Positions 24,144-32,708 of a DNA stretch of 64,000 nucleotides are shown here, one piece after another. The DNA is from Pseudonocardia endophytica. Lineage in GTDB: Bacteria; Actinomycetota; Actinomycetes; Mycobacteriales; Pseudonocardiaceae. The notes under the pieces were generated by a model, which was not told the origin of the DNA, did no database searches, and saw nothing but the letters and a program-made list of their open reading frames with translations. Every line of letters starts with the position of its first letter. The first letter of the stretch is position 1. Location: assembly GCF_004339565.1 (NCBI RefSeq), contig NZ_SMFZ01000002.1:930001-994000 (forward strand). Reading direction: 5' to 3'. The position numbers were made by a program, and so were the translations under genes.

Positions 24144-26162
24144 GTGCCGTACCCGACCGATCGTGAACGCGACCGTCCGTGGGTGATCCGCACCTACGCC
24201 GGTCACTCGTCGGCCGAGAAGACGAACGAGCTGTACCGCAACAACCTGTCCAAGGGGCAGACCGGTCTCTCGGTGGCGTTCGACCTCCCGACGCAGACCG
24301 GCTACGACCCGGACGACGAGCTGGCCAAGGGCGAGGTCGGCAAGGTCGGCGTCCCGGTCAGCCACATCGGCGACATGCGGACGCTGTTCGACGGCATCCC
24401 GATGGCCGAGGCGAACACGTCGATGACGATCAACGCACCGGCCATGTGGCTGCTGGCGCTCTACGTCGCCGTCGCCGAGGAGCAGGCCGAACAGTCCGGC
24501 CTGGACTACTCCGAGGTCCGCGCCAAGCTGGCCGGCACCACGCAGAACGACATCGTCAAGGAGTACCTGTCCCGCGGGACCTACGTGTTCCCGCCCGCGC
24601 CCAGCCTGCGGCTGATCACGGACATGGTCGCCTGGTCGGTCACCGAGATCCCGAAGTGGAACCCGATCAACATCTGCAGCTACCACCTGCAGGAGGCCGG
24701 GGCCACGCCGACGCAGGAGCTCGCGTACGCGCTGAGCACCGCGATCGCCGTGCTGGACTCGGTGCGCGACTCCGGGCAGGTGCCGGAGGAGAAGTTCGGC
24801 GACGTCGTGGGCCGCATCTCGTTCTTCGTGAACGCGGGCCTGCGGTTCGTCGAGGAGATGTGCAAGATGCGCGCCCTCGGCAGGCTGTGGGACGAGATCA
24901 CCCGCGAGCGCTACGGCGTGGAGAACCCGAAGCAGCGACGTCTGCGCTACGGCGTGCAGGTCAACTCGCTCGGGCTGACCGAGGCGCAGCCGGAGAACAA
25001 CGTCCAGCGGATCGTGCTGGAGATGCTCGCCGTCACGCTGTCCAAGGACGCGCGCGCCCGCGCCGTGCAGCTGCCGGCCTGGAACGAGGCGCTGGGCCTG
25101 CCGCGGCCGTGGGACCAGCAGTGGGCGCTGCGGATGCAGCAGGTGCTGGCCTACGAGACCGACCTGCTGGAGTACGAGGACCTGTTCGAGGGCTCCGTCG
25201 TCGTCGAGGCGAAGGTGTCCGAGCTCGTCGAGGGCGCCCGCGCGGAGATCGACCGGGTGCAGGAGATGGGCGGCGCCGTCGCGGCCGTGGAGAGCGGCTA
25301 CATGAAGGGCGAGCTGGTCAGCTCGCTGGCCGAGTACCGCCGCGAGATGGAGGCCGGTACCCGCGTCGTCGTCGGCGTCAACTCCTACGAGACGACGGAG
25401 CCCAGCCCGCTGCAGGCCGAGGGCGCCGGGGCGATCTTCACGGTGGACCCGGAGACCGAGCGCGCGGCGATCGCGTCCATCCAGCAGTGGCGGGCCGATC
25501 GGGACGCCGACGCCGTCGAGTCGGCGCTGTCCGCGCTGCGCGACGCCGCCAAGACCGACGGCAACCTGATGCAGGTCTCGATCGACGCCGCGAAGGCGGG
25601 CGTGACCACCGGCGAGTGGGCCGGTGCACTGCGCGAGGTGTTCGGCGAGTTCCGTGCGCCCACCGGGGTGTCCGCGGCCGCCGCGACGGGGGAGGCGGCC
25701 ACGGAGATCGGGACGGTCCGCGATCGGGTCCGCGCCACCGGCGACGAGCTGGGCGAGCGGCTGCGGCTGCTGGTCGGCAAGCCGGGCCTTGACGGGCACT
25801 CCAACGGGGCCGAGCAGGTCGCCGTGCGCGCCCGCGACGTCGGGTTCGAGGTGATCTACCAGGGCATCCGGCTCACGCCGACGCAGATCGTGTCCGCCGC
25901 CGTGCAGGAGGGCGTGCACGCCGTGGGACTGTCCGTGCTGTCCGGCTCGCACCTCGAGGTGGTGCCTGCCGTCGTGCAGGGACTGAAGGACCAGGGCGCG
26001 GGCGACGTGCCGGTCGTCGTCGGGGGGATCATCCCGCCGGAGGACGAGAAGCACCTGCGCGAGAACGGCGTCGCGGCCGTGTTCACGCCGAAGGACTACC
26101 AGCTCACGGACATGATGGACGAACTGGTCACCCTGATCCGGACGGCGAACGGCCTGTCCTGA
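24144..26162 (+). CDS. ecm: Ethylmalonyl-CoA mutase (MeaA type, B12-dependent)
   Basis: Adenosylcobalamin-dependent mutase (672 aa) converting (2R)-ethylmalonyl-CoA to (2S)-methylsuccinyl-CoA in the ethylmalonyl-CoA pathway. The substrate barrel begins with IRTYAGHSSAEKTNELYR and includes SVAFDLPTQTGYD. The B12 domain carries LDGHSNG with His552 as the lower axial ligand, then SVLSGSH and VVVGGIIPP. It is shorter than methylmalonyl-CoA mutase and lacks a partner small subunit. The ccr gene at 52.7 kb favours Ecm over Mcm. GGAGG (24133-24137) precedes the GTG. Confidence 0.93.
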   Translation: MPYPTDRERDRPWVIRTYAGHSSAEKTNELYRNNLSKGQTGLSVAFDLPTQTGYDPDDELAKGEVGKVGVPVSHIGDMRTLFDGIPMAEANTSMTINAPAMWLLALYVAVAEEQAEQSGLDYSEVRAKLAGTTQNDIVKEYLSRGTYVFPPAPSLRLITDMVAWSVTEIPKWNPINICSYHLQEAGATPTQELAYALSTAIAVLDSVRDSGQVPEEKFGDVVGRISFFVNAGLRFVEEMCKMRALGRLWDEITRERYGVENPKQRRLRYGVQVNSLGLTEAQPENNVQRIVLEMLAVTLSKDARARAVQLPAWNEALGLPRPWDQQWALRMQQVLAYETDLLEYEDLFEGSVVVEAKVSELVEGARAEIDRVQEMGGAVAAVESGYMKGELVSSLAEYRREMEAGTRVVVGVNSYETTEPSPLQAEGAGAIFTVDPETERAAIASIQQWRADRDADAVESALSALRDAAKTDGNLMQVSIDAAKAGVTTGEWAGALREVFGEFRAPTGVSAAAATGEAATEIGTVRDRVRATGDELGERLRLLVGKPGLDGHSNGAEQVAVRARDVGFEVIYQGIRLTPTQIVSAAVQEGVHAVGLSVLSGSHLEVVPAVVQGLKDQGAGDVPVVVGGIIPPEDEKHLRENGVAAVFTPKDYQLTDMMDELVTLIRTANGLS

Positions 26163-26172
26163 CGTCTGCCGG

Positions 26173-28107
26173 TCAGGTCCGGGCGTTCGCGGCGTTCGCG
26201 AGCGCGGCGGCCCGGTCGCAGAGCTCCTCGCGGCCCAGCGGGCCCTCCGTCTTGACCCGCAGCACCTCGGTCCGGGGCTCGCCGTCCACGGCGAGGAACG
26301 GCTGCTTCGGGACCTCCGCGTTGCAGACGCCCTGCTGCTCGTCGCGGTCGATGAACGCCGGCGTCCCCGGCGCGGGGTCACCGGTCTGCTGCGGCGGGTC
26401 GTAGCGATCGAAGCTGATCATGACGCTCGTCTCGGGGTCCTTGCCGTCGCCCCACTCGCACTGCCATCCGCCGTTGTTGCGGAAGCCGTCGGAACGGTCC
26501 TCGGCCGGGAGGAACCGCAGGTCGTCCGCGGTGAGAAGGGTGCACGCGTCCTTCGTCCAGAGCCCGCTGGCCGGCGGGGTCCGGCGCACGATCCCGTCGT
26601 CGGCGAACGTGGTGGCGGCCGACGCGGCGGCGGCCTCGGCGACGGTGCAGACGTCGGCGAGCGGACCCTGGGACCCGGACGCGGCAGGCTGGAACTCCGC
26701 CGTGATCTCCAGCGGGGTGCCGTCGGCGAGCACGACGTAGCGCTGGCAGCTCGGGCCGTCCGCGGGCCTGCGGACGATCAGCGCGTCGCCGAGCCGCTGC
26801 TGGTCGCCCTCCGGCGGGGTGGTCGACGACGGGCGGTACCGGCTCGACACATCGATCGTGTCCGACCCGCGCTGGGCGATCGAGATCTCGCAGCTGGCGA
26901 AGTTGCCGTAGTCCGGGACCTCCGTGGTCTTCCCGAACGACTGCAACGCGTCCGGGCGGACCGGCGCGCACGGATCGGCCGTGCGGTCGTCGCCGAGGGA
27001 GAGCGCCTGCACCGTGGACGGGAACGCCGGCGCGTCCCCGGACGGACCGCCGGTGGCGACCAGGACACCGCCCGCGACGGCCGCCGCGACGACGACGCCC
27101 GCACCGGCGAGCACCACCGGCCGCCGGTACCAGGGACGGCGTCCGGCCTCCGGGCCCGTGGTCGGCTCCGCCCCGATCGCCGCGGCACCGCCTGCCGCGG
27201 CGCCGTCGGTCGGCGCGGCGCCGCCGGTCGGTGCGGGCGCGGACGCGACCGGGTGCAGGGGCTCGTAGCGGTCGGCCAGCTGCCAGAGCGACTCGGCGGC
27301 GCTCGCCGCGGTCGGCCGGTCGGCCGGGTCCTGCGCGGTGAGCCGGGCGATCACGTCACCGAGCGGCCCACCGACCGTCGGAGCCGGAACCGGGTCCTGC
27401 CCGATCCGCCGGATCAGCTCCAGCGGGTTGCCGGTGCCCCACCCGTACGGCGGGGAGCCCTGCGCGACGGCACACAGCGTCGCCCCCAGGGCGTACACGT
27501 CGGACGCTGGCGTCGGCCGGTCACCGCGCGCGATCTCCGGGGCGAAGTAGGCGGGCGTACCGATGCCCTCCGACGTGAGCGTCGACGTCTCCGGGACGTG
27601 CGAGATGCCGAAGTCGGCGAGCTTGACCGGTCCCAGCGGGTCGCCCGGCCCGGCCAGGACGTTGCCCGGCTTCACGTCGCGGTGCACGATCCCGGCCGCG
27701 TGCGCCGCGGCCAGCGCCTCCGCGACCTGGGCACCCGCCCGGGCGGCGGCGCCCGGAGTCAGCACACCTCCGTCGGCGACGAGCTCGCCCATGCTCTGCG
27801 ACGGCAGGTACTCCAGTACGAGCAGTGGGCCGCCCGCGTCGTCGAGGACGTCGAAGATCGACACGATCCGCGGGTGGTGCACCCTGGCCGCGATCTCGGC
27901 CTCGCGCAGCGTGCGGTGGCGGATCTCGGCGGCGCGGTCGTCGTCGACGTCCCGCAGCAGCACCCGTTTGAGTGCGACCTGCCGCTTGAGCCGGGTGTCG
28001 GTCGCCCGGAACACGACGCCCATGCCGCCCGCGCCGATCCGCTCGTGCACCCGGTAGCGACCGGCCACGAACAGGTCCTCGGTCAGGTCGCCGGGTGCGT
28101 CGCCCAT
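26173..28107 (-). CDS. Transmembrane Ser/Thr protein kinase with extracytoplasmic Cys-containing domain
   Basis: Hanks-type kinase (644 aa). Kinase domain residues 18-275: glycine loop GAGGMG, Lys47 in ALKRV, HRDVKPGN with Asp144, DFG Asp165. An Ala/Pro/Gly linker and one transmembrane helix (about 329-352) follow. The outer part of about 290 residues has two Cys-containing modules (CAPVRPDALQSFG and CTLLTADDLRFLP) reminiscent of DUF3558-type lipoprotein domains, with no PASTA repeats. It overlaps the FHA gene as TGATG. It probably signals an external cue to the adjacent FHA protein. Confidence 0.92.
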   Translation of the reverse strand: MGDAPGDLTEDLFVAGRYRVHERIGAGGMGVVFRATDTRLKRQVALKRVLLRDVDDDRAAEIRHRTLREAEIAARVHHPRIVSIFDVLDDAGGPLLVLEYLPSQSMGELVADGGVLTPGAAARAGAQVAEALAAAHAAGIVHRDVKPGNVLAGPGDPLGPVKLADFGISHVPETSTLTSEGIGTPAYFAPEIARGDRPTPASDVYALGATLCAVAQGSPPYGWGTGNPLELIRRIGQDPVPAPTVGGPLGDVIARLTAQDPADRPTAASAAESLWQLADRYEPLHPVASAPAPTGGAAPTDGAAAGGAAAIGAEPTTGPEAGRRPWYRRPVVLAGAGVVVAAAVAGGVLVATGGPSGDAPAFPSTVQALSLGDDRTADPCAPVRPDALQSFGKTTEVPDYGNFASCEISIAQRGSDTIDVSSRYRPSSTTPPEGDQQRLGDALIVRRPADGPSCQRYVVLADGTPLEITAEFQPAASGSQGPLADVCTVAEAAAASAATTFADDGIVRRTPPASGLWTKDACTLLTADDLRFLPAEDRSDGFRNNGGWQCEWGDGKDPETSVMISFDRYDPPQQTGDPAPGTPAFIDRDEQQGVCNAEVPKQPFLAVDGEPRTEVLRVKTEGPLGREELCDRAAALANAANART

Positions 28108-28856
28108 CAGCCCTCGTCGGAGGTGTCGAGGTCGTCGAGCAGTGCGAGGTCGGTCGGCAGGATCGTCGTCGACCGCATCAGCTCCTGGACCAGGCTCTCG
28201 TTCAGCGCGTTGCCGACCGGGTCGCCCCACTCCTCGCGCATCAGCCCGGTGACCCCGGCCCGGGACAGCCGGGTGCGGGTGGCGGCGACGAGGTGCTCGA
28301 CCTTGCGGTGCGTCCACCCGGCGGCCGGCTGCACCACCTGCATCTCCTCGGCCACCTGCCGCCAGGACTGCGGCGCGGGCTGCGGCTCGTGCTGCAGGTA
28401 GCGGCGGGCCAGCGCGACCAGGACAAGGTGCTCGGTGGCGTCCATCGGCCACACCCGCGGCGCGTGCGTCCGCTCGTCGGGGCGGATCTTCTGGGCCCGG
28501 TCCGGGCCGCTGACCCGGACCTCGAGCGCGTGCTCACGGCCGTTCGAGCCGGTCACGAACAGCAGCGTGTAGCCGGACGTCAGCGGCAGCGGGTCCTCGG
28601 ACTCGAACAGCATCCGCCGGTCCGGGAAGCGGATCGGGGTGCGGCCGGTGTTGCGAACCCACCACGAGCCGTCGTCGAACCGCAGTGTCCCGTGCTGCCT
28701 GCTGACCTGGGGATCGTCCTCACCGACGCAGACGTGCACCTCCGGACGGTTGCGCCCGAACAGCAGCTCGCGGCCCTGCTTCGGGCCGACCGAGATGGCT
28801 CCGCTCAGGGCCTGGGCGAACAGCGTGTTCTCCACGCTCGCCGTGTCCGCGTCCAT
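28107..28856 (-). CDS. FHA-domain protein paired with the Ser/Thr kinase
   Basis: A 249-aa cytoplasmic protein. The first 110 residues look like an FHA phosphothreonine-binding domain (FGRNRPEVHV, then SRQHGTLRF, then WWVRNTGRTPI). The C-terminal half has helical segments (EHLVLVALARRYL, SWRQVAEEMQV, KVEHLVAATRTRLSRAG) that resemble a small winged-helix-like region. It overlaps the kinase start, so it is a likely substrate or adaptor. An independent function is not known. Confidence 0.85.
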   Translation of the reverse strand: MDADTASVENTLFAQALSGAISVGPKQGRELLFGRNRPEVHVCVGEDDPQVSRQHGTLRFDDGSWWVRNTGRTPIRFPDRRMLFESEDPLPLTSGYTLLFVTGSNGREHALEVRVSGPDRAQKIRPDERTHAPRVWPMDATEHLVLVALARRYLQHEPQPAPQSWRQVAEEMQVVQPAAGWTHRKVEHLVAATRTRLSRAGVTGLMREEWGDPVGNALNESLVQELMRSTTILPTDLALLDDLDTSDEG

Positions 28857-28913
28857 GTGCGACCTCCCCTCGCGTGCGGGCGACCCTGTGTCCCGATGCC
28901 GGTGACCGTGCGC

Positions 28914-30149
28914 TCAGTTCTCGTCCCGCTCGCCGCGGCGGCGCAGCAGGTTGAACCCGGGGATGCCGTTGATCGCCTGCCGGACCTCCTTGAGCACGTT
29001 GAGCAGCTCGTGGACGTCCGGTCCGACGCGGTCGAGGGTGGCCAGGATCGGCATGATGTCGGTCTCGAGGCTGTCGGTGAGCGACGGCAGGTGGTCCACC
29101 AGGCGGATCGCCGCGTGCACCTCGTCCTCGGAGAGCTCCTCGACGAACCGCTGCGCGAGCGGGGCGCCCTGCTTGGCCAGCGGCGCGTACAGCGTGAGCA
29201 GCTCGGTCGCCTGACCGCTGGCACCGGACGCCTGCTCGACGACGTGGGCCGCGTCGCGCGCGACCGTGTTCGCGGCGTCGACGACGCCGCTGGCCTCGGT
29301 CGCGACGCCGTCCACCCTGGCCACCAGTCCGGTCGCGTCCTGGGCGACCAGCGACACCCGCTCGACCAGGCCGCTCGCGTCGTCGGCGACCGCGTCCACA
29401 CGGGCCACCAGCCCGGTCGCGTCGCCCGCGACCACCGAGACACGCTCGACCAGTCCGGTCGCCTCGTCCGCGACCACGGAGACGCGCTTGACCAGTCCGG
29501 TCGCCTCGTCGGCGACGACGGACACGCGCTCGACGAGCCCCTCGGCGTTGCCCGCGACGGTGCCGACCCGCTCGACCAGGCCCTCGGCAGTGCCGGCCAC
29601 CGTGCCGACGCGGTCGACCAGTCCCTCCGCAGTGCCTGCCACGGTCGTGACGCGGTCGACGAGCCCCTCGGCGTTGCCGGCGACGGTGTCGACCCGGGAC
29701 ACCAGTCCCTCGGCGGTCCCTGCCACCGTCCCGACGCGCGCGACCAGGCCCTCCGCGTCGCCCGCGACGCCCGTGACGCGCTCCACCAGGCGGGTCGCGT
29801 GGTCGACGACCGGGCCGACGCGGCTCACCAGACCGGCGGCGTCGCCCGCCACGCCCTGCACGTAGGTGACGATGCCGCTGGCCTCGTCCACGACCGTGTC
29901 CACGCGCTCGACGAGCGACTCCGCCCGCCCCGCGACGCCGTCGACGCGGTCCAGCAGCGTCTCGACCCGGTCGGCGATGCCGTGCACGCGCTGCAGCAGG
30001 CCGCCGAGGTCGTCGAGCATCTCGCCCGCGCGGCTCGGCAGCGACGCCACGACGCCCGCCGCCTCGCCGGTCCACTCCACGACCGTGGACGCCCCGGACA
30101 GCAGGTCCGCGGGACCCGGCACGGGGAACCCGGCGATGCGCAACGCCAT
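28914..30149 (-). CDS. Protein of nineteen 14-residue repeats (predicted long amphipathic helix)
   Basis: A 411-aa protein I do not recognise. Residues about 54-319 are nineteen consecutive 14-residue units of consensus RVxTVAGxAEGLVx, two heptads each, with Val/Ala/Leu at regular a/d-like positions and almost no Pro. The N-terminal 50 residues are hydrophobic-amphipathic (GPADLLSGASTVVEWTG). The C-terminal 90 residues form a separate helical domain (ELSEDEVHAAIRLVDHLPSL; IPGFNLLRRRGERDEN). It has no signal peptide or clear membrane helix. It could be a rod, a lipid-surface protein or a scaffold. It lies between the FHA and binding-protein genes on the same strand. Confidence 0.8.
   Translation of the reverse strand: MALRIAGFPVPGPADLLSGASTVVEWTGEAAGVVASLPSRAGEMLDDLGGLLQRVHGIADRVETLLDRVDGVAGRAESLVERVDTVVDEASGIVTYVQGVAGDAAGLVSRVGPVVDHATRLVERVTGVAGDAEGLVARVGTVAGTAEGLVSRVDTVAGNAEGLVDRVTTVAGTAEGLVDRVGTVAGTAEGLVERVGTVAGNAEGLVERVSVVADEATGLVKRVSVVADEATGLVERVSVVAGDATGLVARVDAVADDASGLVERVSLVAQDATGLVARVDGVATEASGVVDAANTVARDAAHVVEQASGASGQATELLTLYAPLAKQGAPLAQRFVEELSEDEVHAAIRLVDHLPSLTDSLETDIMPILATLDRVGPDVHELLNVLKEVRQAINGIPGFNLLRRRGERDEN
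29193..29990 (-). repeat. 19 x 42-bp tandem coding repeats
   Basis: The 798-bp stretch encodes the nineteen 14-residue units and divides exactly by 42. Central units (for example those reading VAGTAEGLV and VADEATGLV) are nearly identical, which suggests recent expansion. Outer units have diverged. Confidence 0.85.
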
Positions 30150-30201
30150 GGGGCGGATCCTCTCCCATCGGCCACCCGACGTGCACGTCAGGGCACGCGT
30201 G

Positions 30202-31089
30202 TCACGCCCGCGCGGTACGTGCGCAGAGCTGTGCGGTCGTCAGCTCCGGTGGCGGCAGGTTGTCGTCGGTCAGCCCGAACGGCCGCACGGCGTCGAGCCA
30301 GTGTCCGGACCGCTGCAGGTCGGTCAGCGCGCGGTCGAACTCCGCGCGGAACTCGTCGTCGCCCTGCCGGAACGCGAACCCGCCTCCGACGATCACCTGC
30401 CGGCCGCCGACGGTGGGGTAGAAGCCTGCCGTGACCTCGACGTCCGATCCCGCGTTGCGCCGCTGCTCGTCGAGCAGCGAGATCCGGGTCAGTGCGGAGG
30501 CGTCGACCCGCCCGTCGATGACGCCGCGGAACAGCGCGCTCTGACTCGGGAACGTCGTGACGTTCGCGTCCGGCACGCCCGCGTCGCGCGCGAACTCGAT
30601 CTCCGCGCCGTTGGCCAGCACGCCGAGCCGGGCGCCGCTGCGTGCGACGCCGCCCAGCGTTCCGAGGCCCTTCGGGTTGTCCTTCGGCACGGCGAGTGCG
30701 GTCTTCGCGATGTAGTCCGGCCGCGAGAACGCGACCTGCTGACAGCGAAGCGGCGTCATCGTCAGTCCGATCGCGATCATGTCGAACTGACCGTCGCCCA
30801 GTCCGGAGATCAGCCGTTCGTAGTCCACCTGGACGGCGGTCAGGCCGGAACCACCGAGGCTTTCGACGACGGCGCGGGCCACCTCGGGGCTCTCGCCGGT
30901 CGGTCGTCCGGAGGCGTCCGTGTAGGAGAACGGCTCCAGCTGGGACAGGCCGATCGCGATCTGGCCACCCGCGCGGACGCGGGTCAGCGCGTCGGCGCTC
31001 TCCCGTCCGCAGCCGCCGAGTACGGCGGCACTCAGCGCGCCCGCACCGGCGAGGCCGAGAAACCGCCGCCGCGTCAGCTCCGTGCTCAT
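30202..31089 (-). CDS. EhuB-like solute-binding lipoprotein (orphan)
   Basis: Periplasmic-type binding protein (295 aa) of ABC transporter family 3. The N-terminus has twin arginines (RRRFLG) and a lipobox LGGC with Cys27 as the acylated residue. The body resembles EhuB, the ectoine/hydroxyectoine receptor (FSYTDASGRPTGESPEVAR; PFGLTDDN near the C-terminus). No permease or ATPase gene is next to it, unlike ehuABCD operons. It lies 52 bp upstream of the 14-residue-repeat gene on the same strand, so a sensory role like that of GlnH with PknG is possible. The ligand is unproven. Confidence 0.85.
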   Translation of the reverse strand: MSTELTRRRFLGLAGAGALSAAVLGGCGRESADALTRVRAGGQIAIGLSQLEPFSYTDASGRPTGESPEVARAVVESLGGSGLTAVQVDYERLISGLGDGQFDMIAIGLTMTPLRCQQVAFSRPDYIAKTALAVPKDNPKGLGTLGGVARSGARLGVLANGAEIEFARDAGVPDANVTTFPSQSALFRGVIDGRVDASALTRISLLDEQRRNAGSDVEVTAGFYPTVGGRQVIVGGGFAFRQGDDEFRAEFDRALTDLQRSGHWLDAVRPFGLTDDNLPPPELTTAQLCARTARA

Positions 31090-31113
31090 GACATGCGGGA
31101 GCCTAAGCGATTC

Positions 31114-31887
31114 TCAGTCGGTCCAGTGCGGGTGGCGCTTCTCCAGGAACGACGCCATGCCCTCGCGCGCCCCGTCGCTCTGCGACATCGACGCCATCAC
31201 CTCGGACGCGATCGCGTACGCGTCCGCCTCCGGGCGGTCGAGCTGCGCGTAGAGCGTCTGCTTGCCGACGGCCTTGGAGAACCGGCTGCCGCGCGTGGCC
31301 CGGGCCAGCAGCTCGTCGGTGCGGGTGTCCAGCTCGTCGTCCGGGACGGCGTAGTTGACCAGGCCCCACTCGGCGGCCGTGGCGGCGTCGATCGCGTCGC
31401 CGGTCAGCGTCATCTCCATCAGCCGCTTGCGGCCGATGTTCCGCGCGACCGGCACGGCCGGCGTGTGGCAGAACCAGCCGCCCTTGCCGCCGGGCAGCGC
31501 GAACGTCGCCGACTCCGCCGCCACGGCCAGGTCGCAGGACGCGACGAGCTGGCAGCCGGCCGCCCACGCCGTCGCGTGCACCCGGGCGATCACCACCTGC
31601 GGCACCGACTCGACGGTGCGCATCACGTGCGTGCACAGCCGCAGCAGGTCGCGGACGCCCGCCAGGTCGCGGGCGGCGACGTCGCCGAAGTCGTGGCCGG
31701 AGGAGAACGCCTTGCCCTCGCCGGCCAGCACGATCCCGGTGGCATCGGAGCGCCCGGCCGTCTCGAACGCGTCCAGCAGCTCGCGCAGGTGCCCCTCGGT
31801 CAGCGAGTTGCGCCGCTCCGGCCGGTTCATCGTGATGCGCACGGTGTCGCCGTCGTGCTTGACCAGCAGGTGCTCGTAGTCGGCCAT
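31114..31887 (-). CDS. Enoyl-CoA hydratase/isomerase family protein
   Basis: Crotonase-fold protein (257 aa). The oxyanion-hole segments are LAGEGKAFSSGHDF near residue 60 and AWAAGCQLVASCDLAVA near residue 113. The usual catalytic glutamate region is replaced by FALPGGKGGWFCHTP, so hydratase activity is uncertain; isomerase or hydrolase functions are possible. The ATG is 6 bp after TAGATT. It is divergent from the tetR gene with 49 bp between starts. Confidence 0.88.
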   Translation of the reverse strand: MADYEHLLVKHDGDTVRITMNRPERRNSLTEGHLRELLDAFETAGRSDATGIVLAGEGKAFSSGHDFGDVAARDLAGVRDLLRLCTHVMRTVESVPQVVIARVHATAWAAGCQLVASCDLAVAAESATFALPGGKGGWFCHTPAVPVARNIGRKRLMEMTLTGDAIDAATAAEWGLVNYAVPDDELDTRTDELLARATRGSRFSKAVGKQTLYAQLDRPEADAYAIASEVMASMSQSDGAREGMASFLEKRHPHWTD

Positions 31888-31893
31888 GACGCG

Positions 31894-31899
31894 AATCTA
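31894..31899 (-). promoter_or_regulatory. -10 hexamer for the enoyl-CoA hydratase gene
   Basis: TAGATT on the minus strand, 6 bp before the ATG. Confidence 0.55.
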
Positions 31900-31924
31900 A
31901 CTCGACTTGCGGCTCCGGTGGGTC

Positions 31925-31930
31925 TACCGT
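31925..31930 (+). promoter_or_regulatory. -10 hexamer for the tetR gene
   Basis: TACCGT, 6 bp before the ATG at 31937; its divergent partner promoter is 25 bp away. Confidence 0.55.
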
Positions 31931-31936
31931 GACCGT

Positions 31937-32674
31937 ATGACCAGATCCGCGAATCCGGTCACCGAGTCATCCGGGGACGACGGGCGCATGGACCGAGTCC
32001 TGGACGCGGCGGCCGAGCTGCTCGTCCGGTGGGGGTACCGGCGGGTGACGGTCGAGGACGTCGCGCGGCACGCCGGCGTCGGGAAGGGCACGGTCTACCT
32101 GCACGTCCGCACGAAGGACGCGCTGTTCCTGACGGTCCTGCTCCGCTCGCAGCGGAGGCTCTTCGGTGACCTCGCGGACCGGATGGCCGCCGATCCGGTC
32201 GTCGCCATGCCATGGGGCATGACCCGCTGGACCCATGACCGGCTGCAGGCCGACCCCGTCGCGCGGGTGCTCTATCTCGGCGACGCCGAAGCGCTCGGAC
32301 GTCTCGCACACGAGGCCGCCGCGACGCTCGGGGAGCTCGGCCGGGTGCGCAACGGCATCGTGCGCGAGCACTTCCGGCTGCTGCGCGAGGCCGGGCTGGT
32401 CACCGACGACCTGCCCGTCGACGAGCAGATCCACAGCTGGGGCGCGGTCACGTTCGGCTTCTTCCTGTCCGCCAACACCGCGGGCAGCGAGGTCGACCCG
32501 TTCACCCCGACCGACCCGGCCCGGCGCGGCGAGCTGCTCGAACACGCGGTGCGGGCGCTGCTCGCCGGACCGGCCGACCCGTCCGGCGCCGCGGCCGTCG
32601 CCGGTCGCGTCGCCGATCTCTACCGACCCCTCGTCGCCCACATCGACGACGAGTGGACCCGTCGCGCCCGGTGA
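31937..32674 (+). CDS. TetR/AcrR family transcriptional regulator
   Basis: A 245-aa repressor-type protein. The N-terminal helix-turn-helix reads VTVEDVARHAGVGKGTVYLHV (residues about 37-57) and is followed by an all-helical ligand-binding domain. It precedes the P450 gene by 34 bp on the same strand and is divergent from the enoyl-CoA hydratase gene. Control of these two flanking genes is the natural guess. Confidence 0.9.
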   Translation: MTRSANPVTESSGDDGRMDRVLDAAAELLVRWGYRRVTVEDVARHAGVGKGTVYLHVRTKDALFLTVLLRSQRRLFGDLADRMAADPVVAMPWGMTRWTHDRLQADPVARVLYLGDAEALGRLAHEAAATLGELGRVRNGIVREHFRLLREAGLVTDDLPVDEQIHSWGAVTFGFFLSANTAGSEVDPFTPTDPARRGELLEHAVRALLAGPADPSGAAAVAGRVADLYRPLVAHIDDEWTRRAR

Positions 32675-32708
32675 CCCCGGACGTCGGAGAAGAAGAAGGG
32701 GAGTTCCC

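Noticed and set aside
24144..26162. Mutase considered as methylmalonyl-CoA mutase
   Set aside because: Single 672-residue chain without a partner small subunit; N-terminal motifs are MeaA/Ecm-like, and Ccr is encoded in the same window.
24096..26381. 761-residue minus-strand frame opposite ecm
   Set aside because: Antisense shadow; His/Arg/Leu/Gln-rich without domains, while the plus strand encodes a complete mutase.
26173..28107. Kinase considered as PknG or a PASTA kinase (PknB)
   Set aside because: No rubredoxin/TPR domains (PknG) and no PASTA repeats (PknB). The outer part has Cys-containing modules instead.
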